DNA from: Pedosphaera sp. | GTDB lineage: Bacteria; Verrucomicrobiota; Verrucomicrobiia; Limisphaerales; Pedosphaeraceae | DNA length: 64,000 bases | Direction: 5' to 3' | Assembly: GCA_028293285.1 (NCBI GenBank) | Contig: JAQGPC010000295.1 | Coordinates: 1 to 64,000, forward strand | Shown here: piece by piece, positions 33,824 to 43,340 of the stretch | How the letters are laid out: the number at the start of each line of letters is the position of its first letter | Position numbering within the stretch: position 1 is the first letter of the stretch | The notes under the pieces: generated by a model | Database searches by the model: none | Seen by the model: only the letters and a program-made list of their open reading frames with translations | What the model was told of the DNA's origin: nothing | Made by a program: the position numbers and the translations under genes

Positions 33824-34732
33824 ATGAAAGCTCCCATGGGTGATGCTGGTAACTCCCACCTTAACCTGGATCCTCAAATCTTCGGAGAATCATTTGACCG
33901 CGAGCCATTTGGCTTCACGCATAATTTGAGCGGGTTGGATTTATTTCAAAACGATTCGCTCCGCGCCTTGGCGGATAAATATCACGACCATAAAAAAGAT
34001 TACTACGTCGGTGCTGGTGCACCCGAGCCAGGCGTGAAATTTTACTCAGTGAAGCACGTGGATTATAAACCGGCGGACGCCCTGGATAATATGGAGAAAG
34101 GCTCCTACCGCGTGCTCATGAAACGACCGGAGAATCATGATAAACGGTTTCGGGCATTGCTTGATGAGTTGTTCCAGCAGGTCGTCGATTTACGGGGAGG
34201 ACTCGGAGATGAACGCGTCGTGCGTCTGGAGTCAGCTATTTTTGTAAGTTCCGCTGCCACGACCACGCCTTTCCACTTTGACCCTGAGATCGCATTTTTC
34301 TGCCAGATTGCCGGTGATAAGATTTATCACGTTTACTCGCCGCGAGCCGTGACCGAAGCGGAAATGGAGCAATTCTATATTCGTGGCGTGGTGGATATCG
34401 CCCAGGTGGATCTCGCCGGACGAGATCCCAAGCTGGAACATGTCTTCAACCTTAAAGCTGGCAAGGGACTGCATCAGCCGCAGAATGCGCCTCATTGGGT
34501 GGAAACGCGAGGAGACCGTTCCATTTCATTTTCGTTTGTATTCGAAACCACCGCCACGCGCGCCAAAGGCCGGACCAGATCCTTCAATCATGTGGCGCGT
34601 AAGCTGGGATTGAAGCCAACCGCTCCAGGCGCCACTCCCGTTCTGGATACCGTCAAGGCCAGTGCCATGCGCGTGGTGATCCCGGCGCGCAAAGTTGCCG
34701 GTAAAGCTGCCCGCAAGGTTGCGGGGAAATAG
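33824..34732 (+). CDS. Cupin-like (JmjC-type) protein
   Basis: The 302-residue protein has a double-stranded beta-helix metal site: TTPFHFDPEIAFFCQIAG with His and Asp, then PQNAPHWVETRG with the second His. This matches the cupin_8/JmjC group of 2-oxoglutarate and iron dependent oxygenases. The substrate could be a protein, a peptide or a small molecule. The last 25 residues are a basic repeat (KVAGKAARKVAGK). No partner gene is evident; the next gene is on the opposite strand. Confidence 0.8.
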   Translation: MKAPMGDAGNSHLNLDPQIFGESFDREPFGFTHNLSGLDLFQNDSLRALADKYHDHKKDYYVGAGAPEPGVKFYSVKHVDYKPADALDNMEKGSYRVLMKRPENHDKRFRALLDELFQQVVDLRGGLGDERVVRLESAIFVSSAATTTPFHFDPEIAFFCQIAGDKIYHVYSPRAVTEAEMEQFYIRGVVDIAQVDLAGRDPKLEHVFNLKAGKGLHQPQNAPHWVETRGDRSISFSFVFETTATRAKGRTRSFNHVARKLGLKPTAPGATPVLDTVKASAMRVVIPARKVAGKAARKVAGK

Positions 34733-34759
34733 ATCAAAACTTCTGCTAACCTCGCTTTA

Positions 34760-36406
34760 CTAACCCGCGCCAGCGCCGGTAAGGCATTGCAACAAATAGG
34801 GCAGTAACTGCTTCTTGCGGGACACGATGCCATCCAGTTCCCAGATATGCGGTCCATGTGCGGGAAAGGTAATGCGTTCGAGGAAGGTCGGCGCTCCAGC
34901 AACCAACAACAAAGAGTTCTGTGTGTTGATGTCAGTCACCATTAACGCAGCAAAAAATAATCCACGACCCCAGCAATGGCTCTCCAGTGCCGCGAAGAGT
35001 TCCGACTGTTTATCAGTGAACCGGGCAAAGTTGAGTTCTTCAATCTGCGAGACGGTAAACCTTCTGCCGCTATCTTCGTATTCCTTGCAATCGGCGGTGA
35101 TTACCTGAGCCGGAGTCATGGTCAGGAGCGGCGAGCCAACCGAGAAAATTTGTTCGGCCAATTCGGCTGGATCTGTACTCGCGATTTTTGCCAGATGATC
35201 CAACACGCGGCTGTCTACCGGTGTGGCTGTGGGCGAAGTTAAATTCAAGGTGTCGGAGATAAGTCCCGCCATCAACAGGCCGGCAATGTCAGAGGGAATT
35301 GGCACTCCCATCTGTTGGTAGCACAAGGTAACAATGGTGCTCGTGGAACCGACCGGATTGTTCCAGAAATGAATCGGCAAATTGCTGGTGAATCCGATGC
35401 GATGATGATCCAGAATTTCCACGATGGGAATTTTATCCGCACCTTGCACCGCTTGGGAAAGTTCGTTGTGATCAACGAGGATCAATCGTCGCGGGACAGG
35501 TTTGAGAAAGTCGCTTTTCGTGATGATGCCCAGCAGGACGTTTCCCTCTCCCACCACAGGGAAAACGGAAGAGGTCGAGGTGGCGGCGCGTTCGCGGGCG
35601 GCTTCCAACGGGGTGTCCGGGTTGAAGCTGATAAAATGTTCGAGCAAACGTTCCGCTCTCAAGGCTCCGCGCGCGAGCAACACCGTGGTGGCCGTATCAT
35701 AGGGAGAACTGACCAGGGTGACCTTTTTTTCCTGCGCGGCCTCGCGGACGCGGTCTAAAATGGGCAGACCGCCGGTGACTACTATGGCGCGGGCTTTGCA
35801 CTCGATGGCAGCCATCTGGATGTGTTCGCGGTCGCCGACAAAAAGAACGATTTTCTTGTCCCGCTGACGTTCCATCCGCTGGGTGAACGTGTTCAAATCC
35901 ATGGCGCCGACCATCAGCAAGGTTTCCACCGCTTCATTGGATATCTCGCCACTGATCACCGTGCCGGCAAAAGTTTTCACAATGCCAGCCAGCGAGGCTT
36001 CGACGATTCGTGCCGAGGAAGCTTCTTCCCGGGGAGGAAACAGGTAATGACTCAGCTTGAAGGAGGAGAGCATTCCCAGGCAGCGATTGTTTTTGTCAAC
36101 GACCGGGAGGCCGCGCAATTCCTTTTCCGCCATCATTTGAATGGCATCGTAAATGGCGACATCCGATTGCACGAAAAAGGAATCACGCCGCATGACATCG
36201 CTGACGCGCGGAGAAACATCGCTCAGGAAAACCGGCGCGGCGACGTGGAATCGTTTGAGCACGTAATCAATGCGGGCATTGGTATTCCCCGCGCGTGCCG
36301 CAATGATATCCGGCACGCCCAGAAGTTGTTTCAGCCGCGCATACCCGATGGCGGAACAGATGGAATCCATGTCTGGATTCTTATGTCCAATTACGATGGT
36401 CTGCAT
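34760..36406 (-). CDS. Mn-dependent inorganic pyrophosphatase with CBS and DRTGG domains
   Basis: The 548-residue protein is a family II pyrophosphatase. It has GHKNPDMDSICSA at the start, DHN and DHHRIGF metal motifs in the DHH domain, and a C-terminal DHHA2 domain. Between the first metal motif and the rest lie two CBS domains (about residues 65-125 and 245-300) separated by a DRTGG domain. In known CBS-pyrophosphatases adenine nucleotides bound to CBS regulate the enzyme. It hydrolyses PPi in the cytoplasm. It converges with the cupin gene. Confidence 0.93.
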   Translation of the reverse strand: MQTIVIGHKNPDMDSICSAIGYARLKQLLGVPDIIAARAGNTNARIDYVLKRFHVAAPVFLSDVSPRVSDVMRRDSFFVQSDVAIYDAIQMMAEKELRGLPVVDKNNRCLGMLSSFKLSHYLFPPREEASSARIVEASLAGIVKTFAGTVISGEISNEAVETLLMVGAMDLNTFTQRMERQRDKKIVLFVGDREHIQMAAIECKARAIVVTGGLPILDRVREAAQEKKVTLVSSPYDTATTVLLARGALRAERLLEHFISFNPDTPLEAARERAATSTSSVFPVVGEGNVLLGIITKSDFLKPVPRRLILVDHNELSQAVQGADKIPIVEILDHHRIGFTSNLPIHFWNNPVGSTSTIVTLCYQQMGVPIPSDIAGLLMAGLISDTLNLTSPTATPVDSRVLDHLAKIASTDPAELAEQIFSVGSPLLTMTPAQVITADCKEYEDSGRRFTVSQIEELNFARFTDKQSELFAALESHCWGRGLFFAALMVTDINTQNSLLLVAGAPTFLERITFPAHGPHIWELDGIVSRKKQLLPYLLQCLTGAGAG

Positions 36407-36557
36407 GATAAATCTTGTGTTTCGCTAATCAAACCGAACTGACTTCACCGGCTTTTCAAGCGGCTTAATCTAGTCAATGTTCCCCACATTGGAAACAGCT
36501 ATATCAAAATAACTCAGGTTATGAGAAATAATGAATTGTCTGTGGAGAAAATGAGAA

Positions 36558-36583
36558 AAGGCGCACCTTTTCAGGTGCGCCTT
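36558..36583 (-). terminator. Rho-independent terminator of nrdJ
   Basis: AAGGCGCACC (36558-36567) and GGTGCGCCTT (36574-36583) form a perfect 10-bp stem with a 6-nt loop. On the minus strand the stem is followed by TTTTC. It lies 20 bp past the nrdJ stop codon. Confidence 0.88.
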
Positions 36584-36602
36584 GGTTGGTAACGATGGTC
36601 AA

Positions 36603-39600
36603 TTATGAACAGCCCAAACTTTCGCCACAGTTCAGGCACTTATAGCAAGCCCCGTTGCGAACGGCCATGTGACCGCAATTCGGGCACGTGGGCGCATCCT
36701 GTTGGAAATGAGCCACAGATTCACTCAGGCTATTAACGGTTCGGCCAACGCCGGAGTGCTTGTGCCCATGACCATTGCCGTCAGTGGGTTTCATTTCCAG
36801 AATGTCCGTGTCTTCGGAAATCGGAAGTTCCGGCACCGGGCGATTGATCTTCTTCTTCAACTCTTCCAAAAGGCCGGGAATGGCCAGTTCGGGTTGGTTG
36901 CGGGACACCGTGTTGGCTTCGCGATAGCCGGGGATGAATTGGAACGCCATCCAGCGGAAGACGTAATCGGTAATGGATGAGGCGTTGCGGACTTCCGGGT
37001 TCTTGGTGAAACCGGAGGGTTCGAAACGCTGGTGTGCGAACTTGCGGACCAAAGCTTCCAGCGGCACGCCGTATTGGAACGCCATGCTGGTGAGGGTGCC
37101 GATACTGTCCATCAAACCGCCGATGGTGGAACCTTCCTTCGCCATGGTGATGAATAGTTCACCGGGTTGATGGTCCTCGAACAAGCCAACCGTGAGATAA
37201 CCTTCGTGGCCGGCAATGTCGAACTTGTGCGTGATAGCCGTGCGGGTATCGGGCAGACGACGGCGGAGCGGTTGAACGGCTTCTTCGCGCAACGCGCCGA
37301 CTTCCTTTTCAAGTTCCTGGATGCGATTGGTGAGCGTGGCAACTTCAGTCGCCGCTTTTTCCGCTGTGGTGCCGCCGCCTTCGTTGGTTTTCTTGGTGTT
37401 GAGTGGCTGGGAACGCTTCGAGCCATCGCGATAAATGGCAACGCACTTGAGGCCCATTTTCCAGGCTTGAACGTAAGCATCGCGAATGTCTTCCACGGAA
37501 CAATCCTGCGGCAGGTTGACCGTCTTGGAAATCGCCCCGCTGATGAACGGCTGCGCCGCGGCCATCATCTTGAGATGGGCCATGTATTTGATGCTGCGCT
37601 TACCCTGATAAGGCTTGAAGGCGCAATCAAAGACATCCAAGTGTTCAGTTCGGAGGCCGCTGGCAATGGTTTTGCCGTTTTCTTCCACGTCTTCGATGGT
37701 GTCGTACTTCTCGATGTGCGCGACAATCTTTTGAATGTCTTCCGTCTTGTAACCGAGGCGTTGGAGCGCTTCGGGCACAGTGCGATTAACGATCTTCAAC
37801 AGCCCGCCGCCGGCCAACAATTTATATTTGACCAGGGCAATGTCAGGTTCGACGCCGGTGGTATCGCAATCCATGAGGAAAGCGATGGTGCCGGTGGGAG
37901 CAAGCACAGTGACTTGGGCGTTGCGATAGCCCGCCTTTTGACCACGTTCGATGGCGTGATCCCAGCACTTGCGCGCTTCTTCCTTGAGATAGTGGAATTC
38001 GCGGTTGGGTTGAATGGTTTCGACCGCTTCGCGATGCAACTTAATGACCCCGAGCATCGAGGCGACATTGTCCTTGGCGACCGGCTTTTTCACATGAGCG
38101 CAACGGGCATCGTGATAACCTTTGAAAGCGCCAATGGTGCTGGCGATCTCAGCCGATTGCTCGTAGGCGTGACCGGTCATTATAGCGGTAATGGCACCAG
38201 CCAGCGCGCGGCCGCCATCGGAGTCGTAAGGCAGGCCGTAGCTCATGATGAGCGAGCCAAGGTTGGCGTAGCCGAGACCAAGAGTGCGGTAAATGTGGGA
38301 ATTCTCGGCAATGTCCTTGGTGGGATAGCTGGCGTTATCAACCAGAATTTCCTGAGCCGTGATATAAATGCGGACAGCCGCCTTAAAGCGTTCGACATCA
38401 AACGTGCCTTCCGGGCGCTTGAACTTCATCAAGTTCAAGGAAGCGAGATTGCAAGCAGTATTGTTCAGGAACACATATTCCGAGCAGGGATTGGTGGAAT
38501 GAATCGGTTCTGTGCCTTTGCAGGTGTGCCACTTTTGGATGGCATCATCATATTGCAAACCAGGATCGCCGCAAATCCAGGTGCCTTCAGCGATCTTGTT
38601 CATCAGCTTGTCGGCATCCTTCTTTTCGAGCGGCTTGCCACTGGTGATGGAACGCGTCCACCATTCGGTGCCTGCTTCGGCAGCGGTCATGAACGCATCA
38701 CTGACGCGAACAGAAAGGTTCTCGTTCTGATACATCACGCTGCCGTAGGCTTCGCCATTGTACGAACCGTCATAACCCTGCTCGATCAAGGACCATGCCT
38801 TCTTTTCTTCCTTCTGCTTGGCGTCAATAAATTCTTCGATGTCGCCGTGCCAATCACGCAAAGTGTTCATCTTGGCCGCGCGACGGGTCTTGCCGCCGGA
38901 TTTAACGACATTGGCAACCTGATCGTAAACCTTCAGGAAGGAAAGGGGACCGCTTGGACGTCCGCCACCGCTGAGTTTTTCGCGGCTGGAACGAATCGGG
39001 GTTAAATCGGTGCCGGTGCCGGAGCCGTATTTAAAGAGCATCGCCTCGCTGTAAGCCAGGTGCATGATGTCTTCCATGTTGTCATTCACCGATTGAATGA
39101 AACAGGCGCTACCCTGGGGATATTCGTATTGGGTGGTGGAACGCTCAGCTTCGCCGGTTTTGCGATTGTAATACCAATTGCCGCGACCGGAATTCTTGCC
39201 GACGCCGTATTGATGATAGAGACCGACGTTGAACCAGACCGGTGAATTGAACGCACCGTATTGGTTCACACAAAGCCAGGTCAATTCATCGAAGAAAATT
39301 TCACCATCAGCCTTGCTGAAATAACCATCTTTGATTCCCCAATCCGCCATAGTCCGGCAGATGCGATGGATGAGCTGGCGGACCGAAGTTTCGCGTTCCG
39401 AGGTATTTTGCTCGCCGTAAAAATATTTGGAGACAACGACCTTGGTGGCGAGGATGGACCAGGACTTGGGCACTTCAACGTTTTCCTGCTTAAAGATTAC
39501 CTTGCCGGCATCGTCGGTAATTTCCGCAGTCCGCTTTTCCCATTCGAGCTGGTCGAAAGGCTTGACTTTGGCATCACTAAAAACGCGCTCGATGCGCAAT

Positions 39601-39716
39601 GCTTTTTGACCGGAGGCAGCACCTTTTGGGGCGCGCGAAGATGTAACGCCAGCGGCCTGACGGCGGCGCGATTGAGCAGGGGACGGGGAGATTACTTGGT
39701 CGTGTGTGTCGATCAT
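36603..39716 (-). CDS. nrdJ: Adenosylcobalamin-dependent ribonucleotide reductase (class II)
   Basis: The product is 1037 residues from ATG 39716, where GAAAGG lies upstream; a GTG at 39752 would add 12 residues. The catalytic barrel shows SGGGRPSGPLSFL, STNPCSEYVFLNN (active-site Cys) and APTGTIAFLMDCDTTGVEP. The C-terminus is a Cys4 zinc ribbon (CPNCGHMAVRNGACYKCLNC) before a final ESLGCS. It converts ribonucleotides to deoxyribonucleotides with coenzyme B12 and does not need oxygen. No other nrd gene is in the window, and no B12 riboswitch was recognised upstream. Confidence 0.95.
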   Translation of the reverse strand: MIDTHDQVISPSPAQSRRRQAAGVTSSRAPKGAASGQKALRIERVFSDAKVKPFDQLEWEKRTAEITDDAGKVIFKQENVEVPKSWSILATKVVVSKYFYGEQNTSERETSVRQLIHRICRTMADWGIKDGYFSKADGEIFFDELTWLCVNQYGAFNSPVWFNVGLYHQYGVGKNSGRGNWYYNRKTGEAERSTTQYEYPQGSACFIQSVNDNMEDIMHLAYSEAMLFKYGSGTGTDLTPIRSSREKLSGGGRPSGPLSFLKVYDQVANVVKSGGKTRRAAKMNTLRDWHGDIEEFIDAKQKEEKKAWSLIEQGYDGSYNGEAYGSVMYQNENLSVRVSDAFMTAAEAGTEWWTRSITSGKPLEKKDADKLMNKIAEGTWICGDPGLQYDDAIQKWHTCKGTEPIHSTNPCSEYVFLNNTACNLASLNLMKFKRPEGTFDVERFKAAVRIYITAQEILVDNASYPTKDIAENSHIYRTLGLGYANLGSLIMSYGLPYDSDGGRALAGAITAIMTGHAYEQSAEIASTIGAFKGYHDARCAHVKKPVAKDNVASMLGVIKLHREAVETIQPNREFHYLKEEARKCWDHAIERGQKAGYRNAQVTVLAPTGTIAFLMDCDTTGVEPDIALVKYKLLAGGGLLKIVNRTVPEALQRLGYKTEDIQKIVAHIEKYDTIEDVEENGKTIASGLRTEHLDVFDCAFKPYQGKRSIKYMAHLKMMAAAQPFISGAISKTVNLPQDCSVEDIRDAYVQAWKMGLKCVAIYRDGSKRSQPLNTKKTNEGGGTTAEKAATEVATLTNRIQELEKEVGALREEAVQPLRRRLPDTRTAITHKFDIAGHEGYLTVGLFEDHQPGELFITMAKEGSTIGGLMDSIGTLTSMAFQYGVPLEALVRKFAHQRFEPSGFTKNPEVRNASSITDYVFRWMAFQFIPGYREANTVSRNQPELAIPGLLEELKKKINRPVPELPISEDTDILEMKPTDGNGHGHKHSGVGRTVNSLSESVAHFQQDAPTCPNCGHMAVRNGACYKCLNCGESLGCS

Positions 39717-39983
39717 GATTTTTTTACCTTTCGGCTGCGGTTTTCGGGACACAAAACCCGATTATTTCAATACGGACAATAAGTCGGGAAATTTGTAAAA
39801 TTGGGCCTAATTTAATCAGTTTACGCCCTTTTTGTTAGCGTAAAAACCCCATCACATAGGGGAATACATAAAAAGTAACACTACCTGTTGTGGTGACAAG
39901 AAGATTTTCGAAAAAAGTTACGACAACGTTATTCATTGGGGAAAATGAATAAATTTGCCGGAATTTCGAAATTAAGGCGGTTA

Positions 39984-41549
39984 TTACGAGCGGGGCTTTT
40001 TTGACCTGCGGGCCACCACTGTTTTACGCGAATTCTCGGCCTGTTTGGGGCGGTTGGTCTTGAATCGACGCATCGGTTCGATGGTTTTAGGCCGTGCCTT
40101 GGGCACCAAAATGATAGGACAGCCTTCGTAACCAAAAGCCTTGCGAATTTCACCGCCTAAATACTTCTTATATTGGTCGGAAAAAAGTTCATCGCGATTA
40201 ACGAAAAGCAGGAAGGTGGGCGGGGCTTGTCGGACCTGAGTGGCGTAGAAAAACTTCAAACGATGACCGGCAGCACTGATGGGTTGACGTTTTTCCACGG
40301 CGTCATTGATGGCACGGTTGAGCAACGCGGTGGGAATTTTTTGCGTCAACTGGTCGGCGATATAACGGACGGCCTCAAGGAGTCGGTCCAAATGGAAGCC
40401 GGATTTGGCCGAAGTGAAAATGACCGGCGCATAATCCAGGAAAAAAAGATGCTTCTGAACCCAGTCGCCGAACTCACTCAAGGTGGTGAGACGTTCCACG
40501 CGACGCTCATCCCGGCCACGGTTTTTGCTGTTGCGACGATCCATTTCTTCTTCGCGTGCTTTTTTCACATCTTCTTCGACGAGATCCCATTTGTTGACGA
40601 CGACGATACATGCCCTGCGTTCCTCTACAATTTTATCGGCGACTTTTTTATCCTGTTCAGTGATGCCCGTTTCGGCGTCGAGAACGAGCACTGCTATGTC
40701 ACAACGAGCAATCGATTCTTCGGTACGCTTGACGCTGAAGAACTCGATGGAGTCATCAATACGGCGCGTTTTGCGCATACCGGCGGTGTCAATCAGAACG
40801 TAGGATTGGCGAATGCCCTCAGTAATGACATCAAAGGGAACATCGACAGCATCGCGGGTAGTGCCGGGAATGGGGCTAACGATGACACGCTCAGATTGGG
40901 TCAGCGCATTGATGATGGAAGATTTGCCGACATTAGGCCGGCCAACGATGGCGAGTTTGACGGGACCAACCACTTTTTCCAACGGTTCCTGTTCCACCAC
41001 TTCGTCGCCGGGTTCCGGCGCGGGTTGCATGGGACCTTCCTGCTGGGGCAGCAGAGAAGTGGCGGTCTGCATCAAATTTTCAATGCCTTCGCCATGGATG
41101 GCGCTGACGGGAAATAGTTTATCAAAACCCAGTTCGGAGAACTCCAAGGCCGCAGTTTCGACGCGGTGTGTATCCACCTTATTGGCGGCAACGAGAACAG
41201 GTTTGCCGGAACGCCGCAGCTTTGCGGCTACTTCGCGGTCGAGTGGAACGACGCCTTCCTGCACATTGACGGCCAGGATAATGACATGGGCGGCTTCGAT
41301 GGCGAGGTCAACCTGGTCCAAGGCGGCTTTGATGATGACATCGACCGACTTTTCTCCGCGCAAAAGCCCAATGCCGCCGGTGTCCACAAGCGTAAAGGCG
41401 TGACCGCCCCATTCCGCCTCGGCGCTGACGCGATCCCGCGTCACCCCCGGTTGATCGTGGACGATGGCGATGCGCCGTCCGACAATACGGTTAAACAAAG
41501 CCGACTTTCCAACATTCGGCCTACCCACAATTGCTATCAAACCTGACAT
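39984..41549 (-). CDS. der: Ribosome biogenesis GTPase Der (EngA)
   Basis: The 521-residue protein has two GTPase domains in tandem. The first has GRPNVGKSALFN, DTGG and NKVD; the second has GRPNVGKSSIINAL, DTAGMRK and NKWD. A C-terminal KH-like domain follows. It acts in assembly of the 50S ribosomal subunit. A charged insertion of about 25 residues (EEEMDRRNSKNRGRDERRVE) lies between NKWD and the TSAK motif of the second domain, longer than in typical Der. The C-tail is basic. Confidence 0.95.
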   Translation of the reverse strand: MSGLIAIVGRPNVGKSALFNRIVGRRIAIVHDQPGVTRDRVSAEAEWGGHAFTLVDTGGIGLLRGEKSVDVIIKAALDQVDLAIEAAHVIILAVNVQEGVVPLDREVAAKLRRSGKPVLVAANKVDTHRVETAALEFSELGFDKLFPVSAIHGEGIENLMQTATSLLPQQEGPMQPAPEPGDEVVEQEPLEKVVGPVKLAIVGRPNVGKSSIINALTQSERVIVSPIPGTTRDAVDVPFDVITEGIRQSYVLIDTAGMRKTRRIDDSIEFFSVKRTEESIARCDIAVLVLDAETGITEQDKKVADKIVEERRACIVVVNKWDLVEEDVKKAREEEMDRRNSKNRGRDERRVERLTTLSEFGDWVQKHLFFLDYAPVIFTSAKSGFHLDRLLEAVRYIADQLTQKIPTALLNRAINDAVEKRQPISAAGHRLKFFYATQVRQAPPTFLLFVNRDELFSDQYKKYLGGEIRKAFGYEGCPIILVPKARPKTIEPMRRFKTNRPKQAENSRKTVVARRSKKPRS

Positions 41550-41656
41550 AAGATAACAATGGAGCAGGGAAGCGCGTTACGAAAGGGAAAAGCGCAAGAG
41601 TCTGAGTAGCGGGCCGTTGAGAAGAAACTTTTATGGGAGAACGGGTTTAGGAACGT

Positions 41657-42220
41657 ATGCCATCGGCGTTTTCACATGCTTTTGCGGCGGTTGCCTTGGG
41701 AAAGACCTATACGGGCGAGCGAATGTCGTGGCGGTTCTGGGTGTTGGCGGCAGGTTCGGCAGCCATGCCGGATTTTGACGTGATCAGTTTTCGCTTTGGT
41801 ATTCCTTACGAAAGCATGCTCGGACATCGCGGGTTGACGCATTCACTGCTGTTCGCGGTGTTCTGGGCACTGCTGGCCATGTTTTGGGAGTTCAAGTACA
41901 TAGCACCGTTTTCGAAAAGGTGGTGGGGACTGCTGGCTTTTTTCTTTATGGCGACGGCATCGCACGGAGTGTTGGATGCATTTACAGATGGAGGGGAAGG
42001 AGTTGGTTTCTTCGTGCCTTTTAATGCGACACGTTATTTCTTTCCCTGGACGCCGATTGAAGTTTCACCGATTGGCGTGGGAGGATTCTTCAGTCACCGG
42101 GGATGGGTAGTGATGAAGAGCGAATTTCTGTATGTCTGGCTCCCTTTTGCAGGATTGTGGCTGGCAGCGTGGATTTGGAGGCGGATGGTTTGGGCGCGCC
42201 TCAAACCGCAACAGAATTGA
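41657..42220 (+). CDS. YdjM-like membrane-bound metal-dependent hydrolase family protein
   Basis: The 187-residue protein begins MPSAFSHAFAAVALG. It carries PDFDVISF and GHRGLTHSLLFA, the conserved Asp/His motifs of the YdjM/DUF457 family, along with four or so transmembrane helices and a later HGVLDAFTDGG. The family is annotated as inner-membrane metal-dependent hydrolases of unknown substrate. It converges with the cupredoxin-like gene at 42229. Confidence 0.88.
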   Translation: MPSAFSHAFAAVALGKTYTGERMSWRFWVLAAGSAAMPDFDVISFRFGIPYESMLGHRGLTHSLLFAVFWALLAMFWEFKYIAPFSKRWWGLLAFFFMATASHGVLDAFTDGGEGVGFFVPFNATRYFFPWTPIEVSPIGVGGFFSHRGWVVMKSEFLYVWLPFAGLWLAAWIWRRMVWARLKPQQN

Positions 42221-42228
42221 TGAGCAGA

Positions 42229-43269
42229 TTAATTACTTGGCACTTCCAAAGTAAATTCCTGCTGCACAGTGCCGTCCTTCACCTCGACTCCTCTGGTGGC
42301 TGAACCTGCCTTGCGATGGATGGCTTCCAGGGTGTATGTGCCGGGAGGAACATTCGCAATGGTAAAGTTGCCATCCTTGTCGGTCACTGCGAAGAACGGA
42401 TTATCAGCCACATAAACATACACAAACATCCATGGATGGACATCGCATTTGACACGCACCGGCAATTCCGGCGTGTCAAAGGAGATCCCAATGGGTGGTC
42501 CGCCTGCCATTTGGGCTTTGTTGATTTCCCGGTTGCCTTGGGATGCGGGCGTGGGATGAATGTTGTGCAAGACTGGATCAGAGTTTCTGAAATTGATCTT
42601 TTGTTTGACCATCGCGCCGACGATGTAGGGTTGATAGAGGCAGCCGGTTTGATCAATCATGACTGGCGTCGAAGGTGTTGCAAAACTTTTTCCTTCCAAG
42701 CCGCTGCGGATGAAAATAAAAACATCCGCCAATCCCCCATCCGTTGAAACCGTATAAAATTGAGTCTTAACCGGCTGGGAATACAGTTTTCCACAGTTTA
42801 CATCAGCAGCAATCGCTTCAATAACTTTTTCTGGTGGCGGAGTTCCTTTAAGAACGACACGACCGGTGATAGTGCCGCCCGATTGGTCTCCTCCTCGACC
42901 AGTTAGCGGCGCCAGACCACCCGAGACGGAAGGCGTGGGCGGAGTTGGCGTTTCAACGGGAATGGGTTGTTCGTTTGCTACCGGAATGTCTATAGGAGGC
43001 GGAAGTTCATGATTTGGTTTTGCTGGAGCCGGCTTTGCAATTTGGCCGGTTTGGACGAGTCTCGGTTTCTGAGAAGTTTTTTGTGTAGCAGACTCGGGAG
43101 GTAAAGCCGGTTCGATAGCTTGATCCGAAGAATTGGACTGAGCCAGCGATCCTTGTGAGGACTGTTTTTTAACAACCAAGGCCACGAGACAGACGGCAAT
43201 GGTAACCAAAGCAAAAGCAATGACCCATAAAGGGCGGATTGCAGTGCTCTTAGGAGTTGGGGTGGCCAT
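42229..43269 (-). CDS. Membrane-anchored cupredoxin-like protein with carboxypeptidase-regulatory-like domain
   Basis: From ATG 43269, with AAAAAGGA just upstream, the product is 346 residues; the frame is open further upstream into the neighbouring gene. An N-terminal anchor helix (PLWVIAFALVTIAVCLVALVV) leads to a Pro-rich linker of about 100 residues. Then a beta-sandwich domain has LHNIHP and KCDVHPWMFVYV, matching the His...Cys-x2-His-x2-Met spacing of type 1 copper sites. The last part (TDKDGNFTIANVPPGTYTLE) is a CarboxypepD_reg-like domain. It probably sits in the periplasm; an electron-transfer role is an inference from the copper-site pattern. Confidence 0.82.
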   Translation of the reverse strand: MATPTPKSTAIRPLWVIAFALVTIAVCLVALVVKKQSSQGSLAQSNSSDQAIEPALPPESATQKTSQKPRLVQTGQIAKPAPAKPNHELPPPIDIPVANEQPIPVETPTPPTPSVSGGLAPLTGRGGDQSGGTITGRVVLKGTPPPEKVIEAIAADVNCGKLYSQPVKTQFYTVSTDGGLADVFIFIRSGLEGKSFATPSTPVMIDQTGCLYQPYIVGAMVKQKINFRNSDPVLHNIHPTPASQGNREINKAQMAGGPPIGISFDTPELPVRVKCDVHPWMFVYVYVADNPFFAVTDKDGNFTIANVPPGTYTLEAIHRKAGSATRGVEVKDGTVQQEFTLEVPSN

Positions 43270-43340
43270 TTCCTTTTTCAACACCACTGTTGGACGGAAG
43301 TTGCGGGGCGGATTATTCAAGCCGCCGGAAACTCCCAAGT

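Noticed and set aside
37167-39005. Plus-strand frame of 612 codons
   Set aside because: It lies fully antisense to nrdJ, whose motifs are clear; it is a by-product of strong third-codon bias.
39717-39983. B12 riboswitch or NrdR box upstream of nrdJ
   Set aside because: No B12-box-like sequence or clear pair of NrdR palindromes could be read. The ACACTACCTGTTGTGGT stretch near 39880 is too weak.
40173-41117. Plus-strand frame of 314 codons
   Set aside because: Antisense to der; no domain or start site.
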